Source: Streptomyces sp. NBC_01451
GTDB lineage: Bacteria; Actinomycetota; Actinomycetes; Streptomycetales; Streptomycetaceae
Assembly (NCBI RefSeq): GCF_036227485.1
Contig: NZ_CP109479.1
Location: 9,796,001-9,860,000, forward strand
DNA: 64,000 nucleotides
Reading direction: 5' to 3'
Made by a program: the position numbers and the translations under genes
Shown here: piece by piece, positions 20,584 to 29,987 of the stretch
Layout: each line of letters opens with the position of its first letter
Numbering within the stretch: the stretch's first letter is position 1
The notes under the pieces: model-generated
Seen by the model: only the letters and a program-made list of their open reading frames with translations
What the model was told of the DNA's origin: nothing
Database searches by the model: none

Positions 20584-21453
20584 TCAGCTGAGGGCGGAGG
20601 AGGCCGGCAGGTCCTGGTCGGCGGCCCAGGAGGCGAGGATCCGTAGTCGTTCATGGGTGGGGGAGCCTGGTACGGCGGTCCAGACGGTCAGGTGCTGGTC
20701 GGGATCGGTGTTGGCGGTGAGCGTGTCCCAGTCCAGGACGAGTTCGCCGACGACCGGATGGTTGAGGGTCTTCGTGCCCACCGTGCGCGCGGCGACTCGG
20801 TGATCGCCCCACCACCGGGCGAACTGCTCGTCCCGCATGGACAGTTCACCGACGAGCTCGATCAGGCGTGGATCCTCGGGATACTTCGCGGCCTCCATCC
20901 GCAACTGTGCCACGGCGATGTGGGCGGAGGTGTTCCAGTCCGCGTACAGGGTGCGCATGGCCGGATCCGTGAAGACGATCCGCGGGTAGTTGCGGTGCTT
21001 CTCCGTGATCCGGGAGAAGTCGGTAACCAGTGCGGCGGCCAGCGCGTTCCAGGCGAGGATGTCGCCGCGGCGGCCCTGCACGATGGCCGGGGTGGCGGTG
21101 AGGTCGTCCAGGACGCGCTGCAGCTGCGGCTGGACCTTCTGCCTGCTGCGCGGCCGGGTGCGGGTGGTGGTCTTGCCCGCGAGCTGGAAGAGGTAGCCCC
21201 GTTCGTCGTCGTCCAGATGGAGTACCTGGGCGAGAACGTCCAGGACGGGCGCCGATGCCTGCATGCGGCCCTGTTCGAGCCGGGTGTAGTAGTCGGTGCT
21301 GATGCTCGCGAGCTGGGCGACCTCCTCGCGGCGCAGCCCGGCCACCCGGCGAGGCGTGCCGGTCTCGGGCAGTCCGACTGTGCGTGGGCTCAAGTCGGAG
21401 CGGCGCTTCTTGAGGAATTCTCCCAGCTCATTGAGGGGAACGTTGGCGGTCAT
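20584..21453 (-). CDS. XRE-family regulator with MmyB-like ligand domain
   Basis: 289 residues from the ATG at 21453 (an ATG 12 bases earlier is possible). The N-terminus is a helix-turn-helix (RRVAGLRREEVAQLASISTDYYTRLEQGR). The rest matches the MmyB-like domain common behind XRE domains in actinomycetes (PAIVQGRRGDILAWNALAAALV, DEQFARWWGDHRVAART). It is divergent from the zinc alcohol dehydrogenase and is the likely repressor of that redox operon. Confidence 0.9.
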   Translation of the reverse strand: MTANVPLNELGEFLKKRRSDLSPRTVGLPETGTPRRVAGLRREEVAQLASISTDYYTRLEQGRMQASAPVLDVLAQVLHLDDDERGYLFQLAGKTTTRTRPRSRQKVQPQLQRVLDDLTATPAIVQGRRGDILAWNALAAALVTDFSRITEKHRNYPRIVFTDPAMRTLYADWNTSAHIAVAQLRMEAAKYPEDPRLIELVGELSMRDEQFARWWGDHRVAARTVGTKTLNHPVVGELVLDWDTLTANTDPDQHLTVWTAVPGSPTHERLRILASWAADQDLPASSALS

Positions 21454-21637
21454 GCTTCCCAGCATGACACCGGTCGCACCAGGGGAAGGGGGGAGAATTT
21501 ACTCCCTGGATGTTCCCCTCCCAGGATGAACCTCTCCGCTTTTCGCGCCTGCCCTCGCGTGTGAGGCTCGACAACGACCAGCCGATTGCGATCACCGGCT
21601 GCGGTTCACCGACTCTCGCACCGAAGGAAGTATCCCC

Positions 21638-22654
21638 ATGCGCGGAGCAGTCATCCACGGCCCTGGCGACGTGCGCTTCGAGAACCTCGACGAGCCGAAG
21701 ATCCTCCGGCCGACGGACGCGGTGATCCGCACGGTCGCCACCTGCGTGTGCGGCTCCGACCTGTGGCCCTACCGCGGCGCGGAACCCATCGGTGATCCGC
21801 ACCCGATGGGGCACGAGTACGTCGGCATCGTCGAGGAGACCGGCAGCGAGGTCACCAACGTCAGGCCGGGCCAGTTCGTGGTCGGCTCCTTCGCCACCTC
21901 GGACAACACCTGCGCCAACTGCCTGCGCGGCTGGCAGTCCAACTGTCTGCACCGCGAGTTCATGTCCACCTGCCAGGCCGACTACGTCCGTATCCCCAAC
22001 GCCCACGGCACGCTCGTCGCCACCCACGAACACCCGGGCGCCGAGTTCGTTCCCGGCCTGCTCGCTGTCTCCGACGTGATGGGCACCGGCTGGTACGCCG
22101 CACTCGCCGCCGAGGTGAAGCCCGGCTCGACGGCCGTGGTCGTCGGTGACGGCGCGGTCGGCCTGTGCGGTGTCATCGCCGCCAAGGAGCTGGGGGCCGA
22201 ACGCATCATCGCCATGAGCCGCCACGACTCCCGGCAGAAGCTCGCCCTGGAGTTCGGCGCCACCGACATCATCGCCGAGCGCGGCGAGGAAGGCATCGCC
22301 CGCGTCAAGGACCTCACCGACGGCATCGGTGCCGACTCCGTCCTGGAGTGCGTCGGCACCGCCGAGTCCATGCGGCAGGCCCTCCACTCCACTCGGCCCG
22401 GTGGCAACGTCGGTTTCGTCGGCGTCCCGCATGACGTGGCGATCGACGGCCAGGAGCTGTTCTTCTCCCACGTCGGCCTGCGCGGCGGCCCCGCACCCGT
22501 ACGCCGCTACCTGCCCGACCTCATCGACCGCGTCCTGACCGGCCGCATCAACCCGGGCAGGGTATTCGACCTCACCCTGCCGCTGGACCAGGTCGCCGAG
22601 GGCTACAGGGCGATGGACGAGCGCCGTGCCATCAAGGCCCTCCTCAAGCCCTGA
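21638..22654 (+). CDS. Zinc-dependent alcohol dehydrogenase (MDR family)
   Basis: 338 residues. The catalytic zinc site is CVCGSD plus GHEYVG, and the structural zinc lobe has CANCLRGWQSNC, although it is shorter than the usual four-cysteine loop. The NAD(P)-binding VVGDGAVGLCGVIAAKELGA follows. The gene starts a plus-strand operon with an SDR-like protein, a cyclophilin-like lipoprotein and an MFS exporter, opposite an XRE regulator. Confidence 0.9.
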   Translation: MRGAVIHGPGDVRFENLDEPKILRPTDAVIRTVATCVCGSDLWPYRGAEPIGDPHPMGHEYVGIVEETGSEVTNVRPGQFVVGSFATSDNTCANCLRGWQSNCLHREFMSTCQADYVRIPNAHGTLVATHEHPGAEFVPGLLAVSDVMGTGWYAALAAEVKPGSTAVVVGDGAVGLCGVIAAKELGAERIIAMSRHDSRQKLALEFGATDIIAERGEEGIARVKDLTDGIGADSVLECVGTAESMRQALHSTRPGGNVGFVGVPHDVAIDGQELFFSHVGLRGGPAPVRRYLPDLIDRVLTGRINPGRVFDLTLPLDQVAEGYRAMDERRAIKALLKP

Positions 22655-22746
22655 AAGCAAGGACGTCCATACCCGGAGACCGCGCCCGGGGGCGGGGCGG
22701 CCCCGCCCCCGGACCGGAAGCCCGCTCACTCACCCAAGGATTCACC

Positions 22747-23430
22747 ATGACGACCTTCGCCCTCGTCGGCGCGGGACCCGGCCTCGGACTCGCCACCGCC
22801 CGCCGGTTCGGAGCCGCCGGCCACACCGTCGCCCTCATCGCCCGCAACGCCGAGCGCCTGGAGGAGATGACCGCCGAACTGGCCCGCGACAACATCCGGG
22901 CCCGCGGCTTCACCGCCGACGTCCTCGACATCGAGTCGCTGACCGCTGCCCTGTACACGGCCGCGGCAACCCTCGGACCCATCGAGATCCTCCAGTACAG
23001 CCCGGTGCCGCGCGCCGACTTCATGAAGCCGGTCCTCGACACCGGCGCCGGCGACCTCGACGCCCCGCTCGCCTTCTCCGTCAAAGGGGCCGTCACCGCC
23101 GTGAACGCCGTCCTGCCCGGGATGCGCGAACTCGGCCGCGGCACCCTGCTGTTCGTCAACGGCTCCAGCGCCGTACGCCCCAATCCGAAGGTGGCCGGGA
23201 CTTCGATCGCGTTCGCCGCCGAGAGCGCGTACGCCCGCATGCTGCACGACACGCTCGCGGGAGAGAACGTCCACGCCGCCCAGCTGATCGTCCCGGGCGC
23301 CATCCGGCCCGACGCCGTACACAGCAGTCCCGAGGTGCTGGCGCAGCGGCTGTACGACATCCACCAGCAGCGCGACGGCTTCCGTCACTACGCCGAGCCC
23401 CTGCCCGACCAGCCGCTGGACAACCCGTGA
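22747..23430 (+). CDS. SDR-like Rossmann protein lacking the YxxxK catalytic pair
   Basis: 227 residues. The N-terminal GAGPGLGLATARRFGAAGH is a clear NADP-binding glycine motif, and the middle follows the SDR pattern to LLFVNGSSAV, which gives the serine. Where Tyr-x-x-x-Lys is expected the sequence reads GTSIAFAAESAYAR, without that pair. It may bind NADP without classical SDR chemistry. GTGA coupling to the next gene shows operon membership. Confidence 0.82.
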   Translation: MTTFALVGAGPGLGLATARRFGAAGHTVALIARNAERLEEMTAELARDNIRARGFTADVLDIESLTAALYTAAATLGPIEILQYSPVPRADFMKPVLDTGAGDLDAPLAFSVKGAVTAVNAVLPGMRELGRGTLLFVNGSSAVRPNPKVAGTSIAFAAESAYARMLHDTLAGENVHAAQLIVPGAIRPDAVHSSPEVLAQRLYDIHQQRDGFRHYAEPLPDQPLDNP

Positions 23431-23960
23431 ACCCGGTACCCCTTCGCGCTTCCGCCCGGGTGGTCCCGGCAGCCGCCCTGCTGCTGGTCGTGACCGCCTG
23501 CACCAGCGATTCCCCGTCCGCGTCCGCTTCGTCCGCCTCCCCCTCTGCGCCCGCGTCACCGCCGGCTTCGGCAGCTCCGGCCGTCACCGCGTCAACCGGC
23601 GGGACCACCGCCATGAACATCCGTCTCACGCTCAACGGCCACCACATCGACGCCACCCTTAACGACAGCGCCACCGCCCGCGACTTCGCCGCCCAGCTCC
23701 CGCTGACCCTGTCGCTGCGCGACCTCAACGAGGCCGAGAAGATCGCCGACCTGCCGCGCCAGCTGTCCACCTCCGGCGCCCCGGCAGGCGCCGACCCCGC
23801 AGTCGGTGACCTGGCGTACTACGCGCCCTGGAACCAGCTCGCCACCTACTACCGTGACGCCCCCTACGCGGCCGGCCTGGTTCTCCTCGGGCACATGGCC
23901 GACGGCGGCACCGAGCAGCTCGCCACCGCCGACCGCGTCACCATCGAAGCCGCGCCCTGA
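23427..23960 (+). CDS. Secreted lipoprotein with cyclophilin-like domain
   Basis: 177 residues from the GTG that overlaps the SDR stop. The signal ends in a lipobox (VVTAC, Cys near 22), followed by a Ser/Ala/Pro linker and, from about 55, a cyclophilin-like domain (MNIRLTLNGHHIDATLNDSATARDFAAQLPL, then GDLAYYAPWNQLATYYRDA). Such domains occur in many secreted actinobacterial proteins of unknown function and often sit beside flavin/NAD oxidoreductases, as here. Prolyl isomerase activity should not be assumed. Confidence 0.85.
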   Translation: MNPVPLRASARVVPAAALLLVVTACTSDSPSASASSASPSAPASPPASAAPAVTASTGGTTAMNIRLTLNGHHIDATLNDSATARDFAAQLPLTLSLRDLNEAEKIADLPRQLSTSGAPAGADPAVGDLAYYAPWNQLATYYRDAPYAAGLVLLGHMADGGTEQLATADRVTIEAAP

Positions 23961-24140
23961 TCCACCCCACCGCGCGCACCTGACGGGTGCCCGCAAGAAG
24001 GGGGGAGGCGATCCTCCCCTTTTCGTCCGGTTCGGTTCGTGGCAGCGTCCAGGGCGTCGCCAGGCAGTCCGCCGGCCGCCGCGACGGCCCCGGCCGCCCC
24101 TCCTGATCCCCCGATTTCCACGCAAGGAGAGAGCACAGGT

Positions 24141-25397
24141 ATGCCTTCCGCATCCGGGACCACTCCCGGCAAGCTTCCCTTCGTCGTCTGGGTGCTCGCC
24201 GCCGGCACGTTCCTGATGGGGACCACAGAGTTCGTCGTCGCCGGCCTGCTGCCGGAACTGGCCGGTGACCTCGGAGTCAGTGTCTCCCACGCCGGCCTGC
24301 TGATCACCGCCTTCGCCATCGGCATGATCATCGGCGCACCGGCCATGGCCATGGCGACCCTGCGCCTTCCGCAGCGCCAGACGCTGATCCTGGCCCTGAC
24401 CGTGTTCTGCCTCGGACATCTCGTCGCCGCGCTCAGCACGTCCTTCACCGTCGCTCTCATCGCCCGCGTCGTCACGGCCCTGGCCACCGGAGCGTTCTGG
24501 TCCGTCGGCTTCGTCGTCGCCACCACCGCTGCCGGGCCACGTAACGCCACCCGCGCCACGGGCGTCATGATCGGGGGCCTGACCCTGGCCAACGTCGTCG
24601 GCGTGCCGATCGGCTCCTTCGCCGGCCAGTTCACCGGCTGGCGCGGCCCCCTCTGGGCCCTGGCCGTCCTCTCCGGCCTTGCCGCCGCTGGCATCGGCCG
24701 CTTCATCCCGGCCCAGGAGCAGCATGCCGAGGTGTCCCTCCGGGCCGAGGTCCGTGCTCTGCGGCAGGGCAGGCTGTGGCTCGCGCTCGGCGCCGCGATG
24801 CTGATCATGGGCGGTGTGCTGGCGACGTACACCTACATCACCCCGCTGCTGACCGACCGCGCGGGCATCCCCGCGGGTGCCGTCCCGCTCGTCCTCATCG
24901 CGTTCGGCGTCGGCGCCCTGGGCGGCACCACCGTCGGAGGCCGCCTGGGCGACCGCCGACCGATGGTCACCACCATCACGGCAGCCGCGGCCACCTCACT
25001 GGTGCTGTTCCTGATGATCCCGCTGTCCGGCAACCCGGTGACGGCAACCCTCCTGGTCTTCCTCATGGGCCTCACCGGATTCACCGTCAACCCGGTCGTC
25101 ACCGCCCTCGCCATGCGTTTCGCGGGCGACGCGCCCACCCTCACCTCGGCGCTGACCACCTCCGCCTTCAACGTCGGTGTCGCCGCCGGTTCGGCGCTCG
25201 CCGGCACGGCACTCAACTCCTCCCTCGGCCTGACCGGCCCGCCCCTGGTCGGCACCGTCGTCGCCGCCCTCACCCTCCTCCCACTGACCGCCCTCGCCGT
25301 CCACGGCCCTTCCCGCAAGGGCCGGATCGTGGCCCAGCGCCGCGCTCCCACGCGCGTAGGAGGCGACGAACCCGCGCAGGTGTCCTCGCGGTACTGA
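24141..25397 (+). CDS. MFS exporter, Cmx/AraJ-like (copy 2)
   Basis: 418 residues, 12 hydrophobic segments; ATG with AAGGAGAG about 9 bases upstream. PFVVWVLAAGTFLMGTTEF, ATLRLPQR and GGRLGDRR match copy 1 at 19103, and the two align without large gaps. As the last gene of the ADH operon it may export the product or a toxic substrate of that pathway, which is inference from order. Confidence 0.88.
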   Translation: MPSASGTTPGKLPFVVWVLAAGTFLMGTTEFVVAGLLPELAGDLGVSVSHAGLLITAFAIGMIIGAPAMAMATLRLPQRQTLILALTVFCLGHLVAALSTSFTVALIARVVTALATGAFWSVGFVVATTAAGPRNATRATGVMIGGLTLANVVGVPIGSFAGQFTGWRGPLWALAVLSGLAAAGIGRFIPAQEQHAEVSLRAEVRALRQGRLWLALGAAMLIMGGVLATYTYITPLLTDRAGIPAGAVPLVLIAFGVGALGGTTVGGRLGDRRPMVTTITAAAATSLVLFLMIPLSGNPVTATLLVFLMGLTGFTVNPVVTALAMRFAGDAPTLTSALTTSAFNVGVAAGSALAGTALNSSLGLTGPPLVGTVVAALTLLPLTALAVHGPSRKGRIVAQRRAPTRVGGDEPAQVSSRY

Positions 25398-25471
25398 CCC
25401 AAGCCCGGATCCGCGCATTGCCGATACGAACCTGACGACGTACCAGCAAGCGAGAGGACGCCGTTCATCAC

Positions 25472-25600
25472 ATGGCTGTGAGCAACACGGGCTTCACCGG
25501 GAAAGCGGCCTTCGTGACCGGAGCCGGCTCCGGCCGCGCTACCGCCTTCGCCCGCGCTCGTGTCGTCGGCATCGCCCTCCCCCTCGACAGCGGTCATGTC
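25472..25600 (+). pseudogene. SDR gene with large internal deletion
   Basis: The frame begins FTGKAAFVTGAGSGRATAFAR, the N-terminal Rossmann motif of an SDR (two residues short of GxxxGxG). It jumps straight to GIALPLDSGHVAR, which is the C-terminal end of this family (usually PVDGGY/H). About 200 codons are missing, so the gene is a fusion of its two ends. It has a ribosome site (GAGAGGA) and probably stood in the same operon as the cupin that follows. Confidence 0.7.
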
Positions 25601-25912
25601 GCCCGCAGGGGACAGCCCACGGACCAAGGAGAAGCAGGAGGCGGACTGGTTCACCGGCGACGGGTGGTGGGACGTCATCGTGGCCGGCCAGGAGCCGTCC
25701 CGGATGCGCGTCAACCTGGTCCGCTGCGCACCGGGCGCTCGCACCAACTGGCACGCCCACGCCCACGCCCACGCCCACGCCCTGGGCCAGAGCCTGCGCA
25801 TCGTTTCCGGCATCGCCATGTGGGAGGGCAGCGGCGACGGCGCCCCGAGACCATCTGGGCCGAACCGGTGACCGACCAGCAGTACAACGCCCCCCGCACC
25901 CGCGACCAGTAG
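25596..25912 (+). pseudogene. Cupin gene with internal deletion and frameshift
   Basis: The N-terminal half reads as a small cupin (ADWFTGDGWWDVIV, NLVRCAPGARTNWHAHA, LGQSLRIVSG). The end of the family (ETIWAEPVTDQQYNAPRTRDQ) is present but in a different frame from about 25846, and the second cupin motif is missing. The frame that starts at 25596 stops at 25871. The metal-binding HxH region is also expanded by a six-base repeat. It is non-functional as it stands. Confidence 0.7.
25752..25781 (+). repeat. Six-base tandem repeat (CACGCC)x5 inside the cupin remnant
   Basis: Five copies of CACGCC encode an alternating His-Ala run where intact relatives have only one or two such pairs. It is probably slippage in a gene no longer under selection. 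Confidence 0.75.
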
Positions 25913-26151
25913 CCCGGCCGTTCGGTCCGCGCCCCGCGCTCACCCAGGACGCCAGAACGTCCGCTCCTGACGGAGTGTAAAGGGGGAGGAAAGTCTCCCT
26001 GCCACGAGTGTTGCCGGTGGTGCAAGACTCCCGAGGTGACCAGCCGCCGCCGCCGAAGCGCGTGGTTGCCCGGTTCCCCGCGGTGACGACGATCCACTCT
26101 CTCGTCCCGCCGTCTGTACGGCCGATCCGTCCGCGATACGAAGGCGTACGT

Positions 26152-26802
26152 ATGTCCACTGAACTCTCTGAGTCCGCCGTTCCACCTCCCACCGGAGCCG
26201 GCGAACCCTCCCCGGCGCCCAGTCGGCGCACCTTCATCGCCACCAGTACCGCAGTCGGTGGCGCTGTCGTCGCGGCAGGAGTGATCGGAGGGTCCTCCCT
26301 CGCAGCCCCGGAGGAGGCAACTGGCGCTGAGGGACCGCCGTCCAGCCGGGTCTCGCTGACGGTCAACGGCACCCGCCGGACCGTGACGGTCGACAACCGC
26401 ACATCTCTTCTGGACCTGCTGCGCGAGCATCTCGGGCTGACCGGCTCGAAGAAAGGCTGTAACGCCGGGGCCTGCGGGGCGTGCACGGTCCTGGTCGACG
26501 GGCAACGCGTCAACTCCTGCCTGACGCTGGCCGTTCGGCTGGAGGGCGCAGAGGTCACCACGATCGAGGGCCTGGCCGACGGCGACCAACTGCACCCGCT
26601 TCAGCAGGCGTTCGTCGACGAGGACGCCTTCCAGTGCGGCTACTGCACCCCCGGCCAGATCATGTCGGGGGTGGGCTGCCTCAAGGAGGGGCACACCGGT
26701 TCGCCGGAGGAGATCCGGGAGTGGATGAGCGGCAACATCTGCCGCTGCGGCTGCTACGTCAAAATCGTGCGCGCGGTCGAGCAGACCGCCGGCCGGAAGT
26801 GA
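26152..26802 (+). CDS. paoA: Aldehyde oxidoreductase [2Fe-2S] subunit (PaoA type), Tat-exported
   Basis: 216 residues. The N-terminus carries a twin-arginine signal (SRRTFIATS and a hydrophobic stretch). Residues about 60-130 are a plant-type ferredoxin domain (GCNAGACGACTVLVDGQRVNSC). The C-terminal four-helix domain has the second cluster ligands (CGYCTPGQ and NICRCGCY). It passes electrons from the molybdenum centre to the FAD subunit. It is first in the order iron-sulfur, FAD, molybdenum, then XdhC, which matches E. coli paoABCD. Confidence 0.9.
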   Translation: MSTELSESAVPPPTGAGEPSPAPSRRTFIATSTAVGGAVVAAGVIGGSSLAAPEEATGAEGPPSSRVSLTVNGTRRTVTVDNRTSLLDLLREHLGLTGSKKGCNAGACGACTVLVDGQRVNSCLTLAVRLEGAEVTTIEGLADGDQLHPLQQAFVDEDAFQCGYCTPGQIMSGVGCLKEGHTGSPEEIREWMSGNICRCGCYVKIVRAVEQTAGRK

Positions 26803-26814
26803 GGAACCGCTGAC

Positions 26815-27795
26815 ATGCATCCCTTCTCCTTCACGAAGGCCGCGGACACCCGTGAGGCCCTCAACGCGGGCCGCCACGGCGGCCGATACATCGCAGGCGG
26901 CACCACCCTCGTCGACCTGATGCGCGAGACCGTCGAGCGTCCCGGGACCCTGGTCGACATCAGTGACCTGCCGATGCGCGACGTCAGGGTCACCGAGCAC
27001 GGTGGCTTGCGCATCGGCGCGCTGGTGACCATGGCCGAGGCCGCCGCCCACCCCAAGGTGCGCGCGCTGTACCCCGTCATCTCCCAGGCGCTGGAGCTGA
27101 GCGCGTCCGCCCAGCTGCGAAACATGGCCACCATCGGCGGCAACATCATGCAGCGCACCCGCTGCACCTACTTCCGCGACGTCACCGCCGACTGCAACAA
27201 GCGCGAGCCCGGCTCCGGTTGTGCCGCGCTGCACGGCCACAACCGCACGCACGCCGTCCTCGGTACCTCCGACTCCTGTGTGGCCACCCATCCCTCCGAC
27301 GCCGCCGTGGCCTTCGCCGCGCTGGAGGCGACCGTGCACCTGCTGGGCCCGGACAGGGAACGCCGTGTCCCCTTCGCGGACTTCCTCCTCAAGCCCGGCG
27401 ACACCCCCAACCGCGAACACGCTCTCCGGCAGGGTGAGTTGATTACGGCGGTGGAGGTTCCCGCGCTGCCGCGCCCGCTGAAATCCGGCTACCTGAAGGT
27501 GCGCGACCGGCAGTCCTACGAGTTCGCCCTGACGTCGGCGGCTGTGGCACTGCAGGTGCGCGGCGGGGTGGTCCGGGAGGCGAAGGTCGCCGCCGGCGGG
27601 GTGGGCACCGTGCCGTGGAAGCTGCCCGCCGTCGAACAGCGCCTTCTCGGGGAACGCCCCTCGGAGGCACTGTGGGCCGAGGCCGCGGAACACGCCGCGG
27701 ACGGCGTTCGCCCCCTTCAGCACAACCGTTTCAAGATCGAGCTGCTCAAGCGGACCGTCGAGCGGCAGCTGCGCATCGTAGGAGGTACCAAGTGA
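26815..27795 (+). CDS. paoB: Aldehyde oxidoreductase FAD subunit (PaoB type)
   Basis: 326 residues. FAD-binding PCMH fold: RYIAGGTTLVDLMRE, then ASAQLRNMATIGGNIMQRTRC. The insertion TRCTYFRDVTADCNKREPGSGC supplies cysteines like those that hold an extra [4Fe-4S] cluster in E. coli PaoB, a feature of this subfamily and not of xanthine dehydrogenases. The C-terminal CO-dehydrogenase flavoprotein domain follows. It sits 12 bases after paoA and overlaps paoC (GTGA). Confidence 0.9.
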   Translation: MHPFSFTKAADTREALNAGRHGGRYIAGGTTLVDLMRETVERPGTLVDISDLPMRDVRVTEHGGLRIGALVTMAEAAAHPKVRALYPVISQALELSASAQLRNMATIGGNIMQRTRCTYFRDVTADCNKREPGSGCAALHGHNRTHAVLGTSDSCVATHPSDAAVAFAALEATVHLLGPDRERRVPFADFLLKPGDTPNREHALRQGELITAVEVPALPRPLKSGYLKVRDRQSYEFALTSAAVALQVRGGVVREAKVAAGGVGTVPWKLPAVEQRLLGERPSEALWAEAAEHAADGVRPLQHNRFKIELLKRTVERQLRIVGGTK

Positions 27796-29987
27796 GCCCC
27801 CAGCCGCAGTCAGCCGTGGGTGCGCCGCTGTCCCGGGTGGACGGCCGGCTGAAGGTCACCGGCAAGGCGCTGTACGCCGCCGAGCACGACATCGACGGAG
27901 CAGTGCACGCCGTCATCGTCGACGCGAGCATCGGCCGCGGCCGCGTCGCCTCCATCGACACCCGTGACGCCGACAAGCACCCCGGCGTCCTGCGGGTGAT
28001 CAGCCACCGCAACGCGCCGAAGCTGCCGTACCGCGACAACGCCGGCTCCAACAACCCGCCCGGACGCAGAGTGCGGGTGTTCCAGGACGACCGGGTGCTC
28101 TTCCACGGCCAGCCGGTCGCCGTCGTCGTCGCCACCACACTGGAGGCCGCCCAGCACGGTGCGAGCCTGGTCAGGGTCGAGTACGACGTCGAACAGTCCT
28201 CGACCGACCTGGACGAGGCGGCACCGGGCGAACCCACGGACTACGCGCGCGGCGACGCGGATGCCGGGCTGCGCGGCGCGGCCGAACGCCTGGACGTGAC
28301 GTACCAGTTGGCGCGCAACCATCACAACCCGATGGAGCCGCACGCCACGATCGCCCGTTGGGACGGCGGCAAGGTCACCGTCTGGGACAAGACCCAGTGG
28401 GTGATGGGCACCCGTGACGAGATCGCCGCCGTGTTCGGCCTGTCGGCGGACGCGGTGCGGGTCGTCTCCCCGTTCGTCGGCGGCGGCTTCGGCAGCGGGC
28501 TGCGCTGCTGGCCGCACACGATCGTCGCCGCCCTGGCCGCCCGGGAGACAGGCCGTCCGGTGAAGCTGGTGCTGAGCCGCAGGCAGATGTACTTCGGGAC
28601 CGGCTTCCGGCCGTCGTACGAGTACCGGCTGCGCCTCGGCAGCGACCGGCGCGGCCGGCTGACCGCCGCGATCCACGACATCGACGCCGAGACCTCCTCG
28701 TACGAGACGTTCACCGAGGCCGTCATGGGCGCGGGGCAGATGCTCTACAGCACGCCGAACGTCAGGCAGGCGTACCGGCAGGTGCCGCTGGATGTGAACA
28801 CACCGATCTGGATGCGCGGCCCCGGCTTCGCATCGGCGTCGTTCGTGATCGAGTCGGCGATGGACGAGCTCGCCCACCGGCTCGGCATCGACCCGATCGA
28901 GCTGCGCCGACGCAACGAGCCGTCCAAGGACGAGTCGAGGAACCTGCCGTTCTCCACCCGGCGACTGCGTGAGTGCTACACGGTCGGTGCCCGGGAGTTC
29001 GGCTGGGACCGCCGTAACCCCAGGCCCCGTGCGACGCGTGACGGGAACTGGCTGGTCGGCCTGGGAATGGCGGCCGGCGTCTACGATCCCGGGCGTTTCC
29101 CCGCCCAGGCCCGGGCCCGTCTCGACGCCGACGGGACCGCCGTGGTCGAGGCGGCCACCAGTGACATGGGGCCGGGCACCTACACCTCCCAGACCCAGGT
29201 GGCCGCCGACGCGCTCGGGCTGACCATGCGCACGGTGACCTTCCGGCTCGGCGACTCCTTGTATCCGCCGACCGGTCCGCACGGCGGTTCGGCGACCATG
29301 GCCAGCGTCGGTTCCGCCGTCGTCGACGCCTGCGACCAGGTGCGGCAGCAGGCGATCGAGCTGGCCGTCGAGGACGAGCGGTCGCCGCTGTACGGAGTAC
29401 CGGCCGGTGAGGTCGTCGTGCGCAACGGGCGGCTGCATGCGCGGGACACTCCGGCGCGGGGTGAGACGTACCGCAGTCTGCTGGCCCGCCACCACCGCTC
29501 CCACCTGGAAGCAGACGGCAACTACACCGGGCCGCCGACTCCCGAACGGGAGTCCTACCACGCCTACAACGCGACCTTCGCCGAGGTCGCGGTGGACGCG
29601 ACGCTGGGGCTGGTACGGGTGCGGCGGATGCTCGGTGTGTACGACGCCGGCCGCATCATCAGCCCCAAGCTGGCCGAGAGCCAGGCGTTCGGCGGCATCG
29701 TGGGCGGCATCGGCACGGCGCTGCTTGAGCACACGGTCACCGACCACCGCGACGGGCGGATCGTCAACGCCAACCTCGCCGACTACCTGGTGCCCGTGAA
29801 CGCCGACGTCCCCGAGGTCCGGGCGATCTACCTGGACGGCGAGGACAACGCGGGCAACGCGCTGGGGGTGAAGGGGCTCGGCGAGGTCGTCCAGGTGGGT
29901 GTGGCGGCCGCGATAGGCAACGCGGTGTTCAACGCCACCGGCCGTCGGGTCCGCCAACTGCCCATCACCACCGAGGCGTTGCTCTGA
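27792..29987 (+). CDS. paoC: Aldehyde oxidoreductase molybdenum-binding subunit (PaoC type)
   Basis: 731 residues from the GTG at 27792 with GGAGG 6 bases upstream. The protein has the a/b hammerhead domain (residues about 15-130) and the molybdopterin-binding domain (FVGGGFGSGLRCWPH, MRGPGFASASFVIESAMDELA, GGSATMASVG). The catalytic Glu lies in KGLGE near 698. It oxidises aldehydes to acids at an Mo-cytosine-dinucleotide centre in this family. The complex is folded in the cytoplasm and co-exported on the PaoA signal. Confidence 0.9.
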   Translation: MSPQPQSAVGAPLSRVDGRLKVTGKALYAAEHDIDGAVHAVIVDASIGRGRVASIDTRDADKHPGVLRVISHRNAPKLPYRDNAGSNNPPGRRVRVFQDDRVLFHGQPVAVVVATTLEAAQHGASLVRVEYDVEQSSTDLDEAAPGEPTDYARGDADAGLRGAAERLDVTYQLARNHHNPMEPHATIARWDGGKVTVWDKTQWVMGTRDEIAAVFGLSADAVRVVSPFVGGGFGSGLRCWPHTIVAALAARETGRPVKLVLSRRQMYFGTGFRPSYEYRLRLGSDRRGRLTAAIHDIDAETSSYETFTEAVMGAGQMLYSTPNVRQAYRQVPLDVNTPIWMRGPGFASASFVIESAMDELAHRLGIDPIELRRRNEPSKDESRNLPFSTRRLRECYTVGAREFGWDRRNPRPRATRDGNWLVGLGMAAGVYDPGRFPAQARARLDADGTAVVEAATSDMGPGTYTSQTQVAADALGLTMRTVTFRLGDSLYPPTGPHGGSATMASVGSAVVDACDQVRQQAIELAVEDERSPLYGVPAGEVVVRNGRLHARDTPARGETYRSLLARHHRSHLEADGNYTGPPTPERESYHAYNATFAEVAVDATLGLVRVRRMLGVYDAGRIISPKLAESQAFGGIVGGIGTALLEHTVTDHRDGRIVNANLADYLVPVNADVPEVRAIYLDGEDNAGNALGVKGLGEVVQVGVAAAIGNAVFNATGRRVRQLPITTEALL

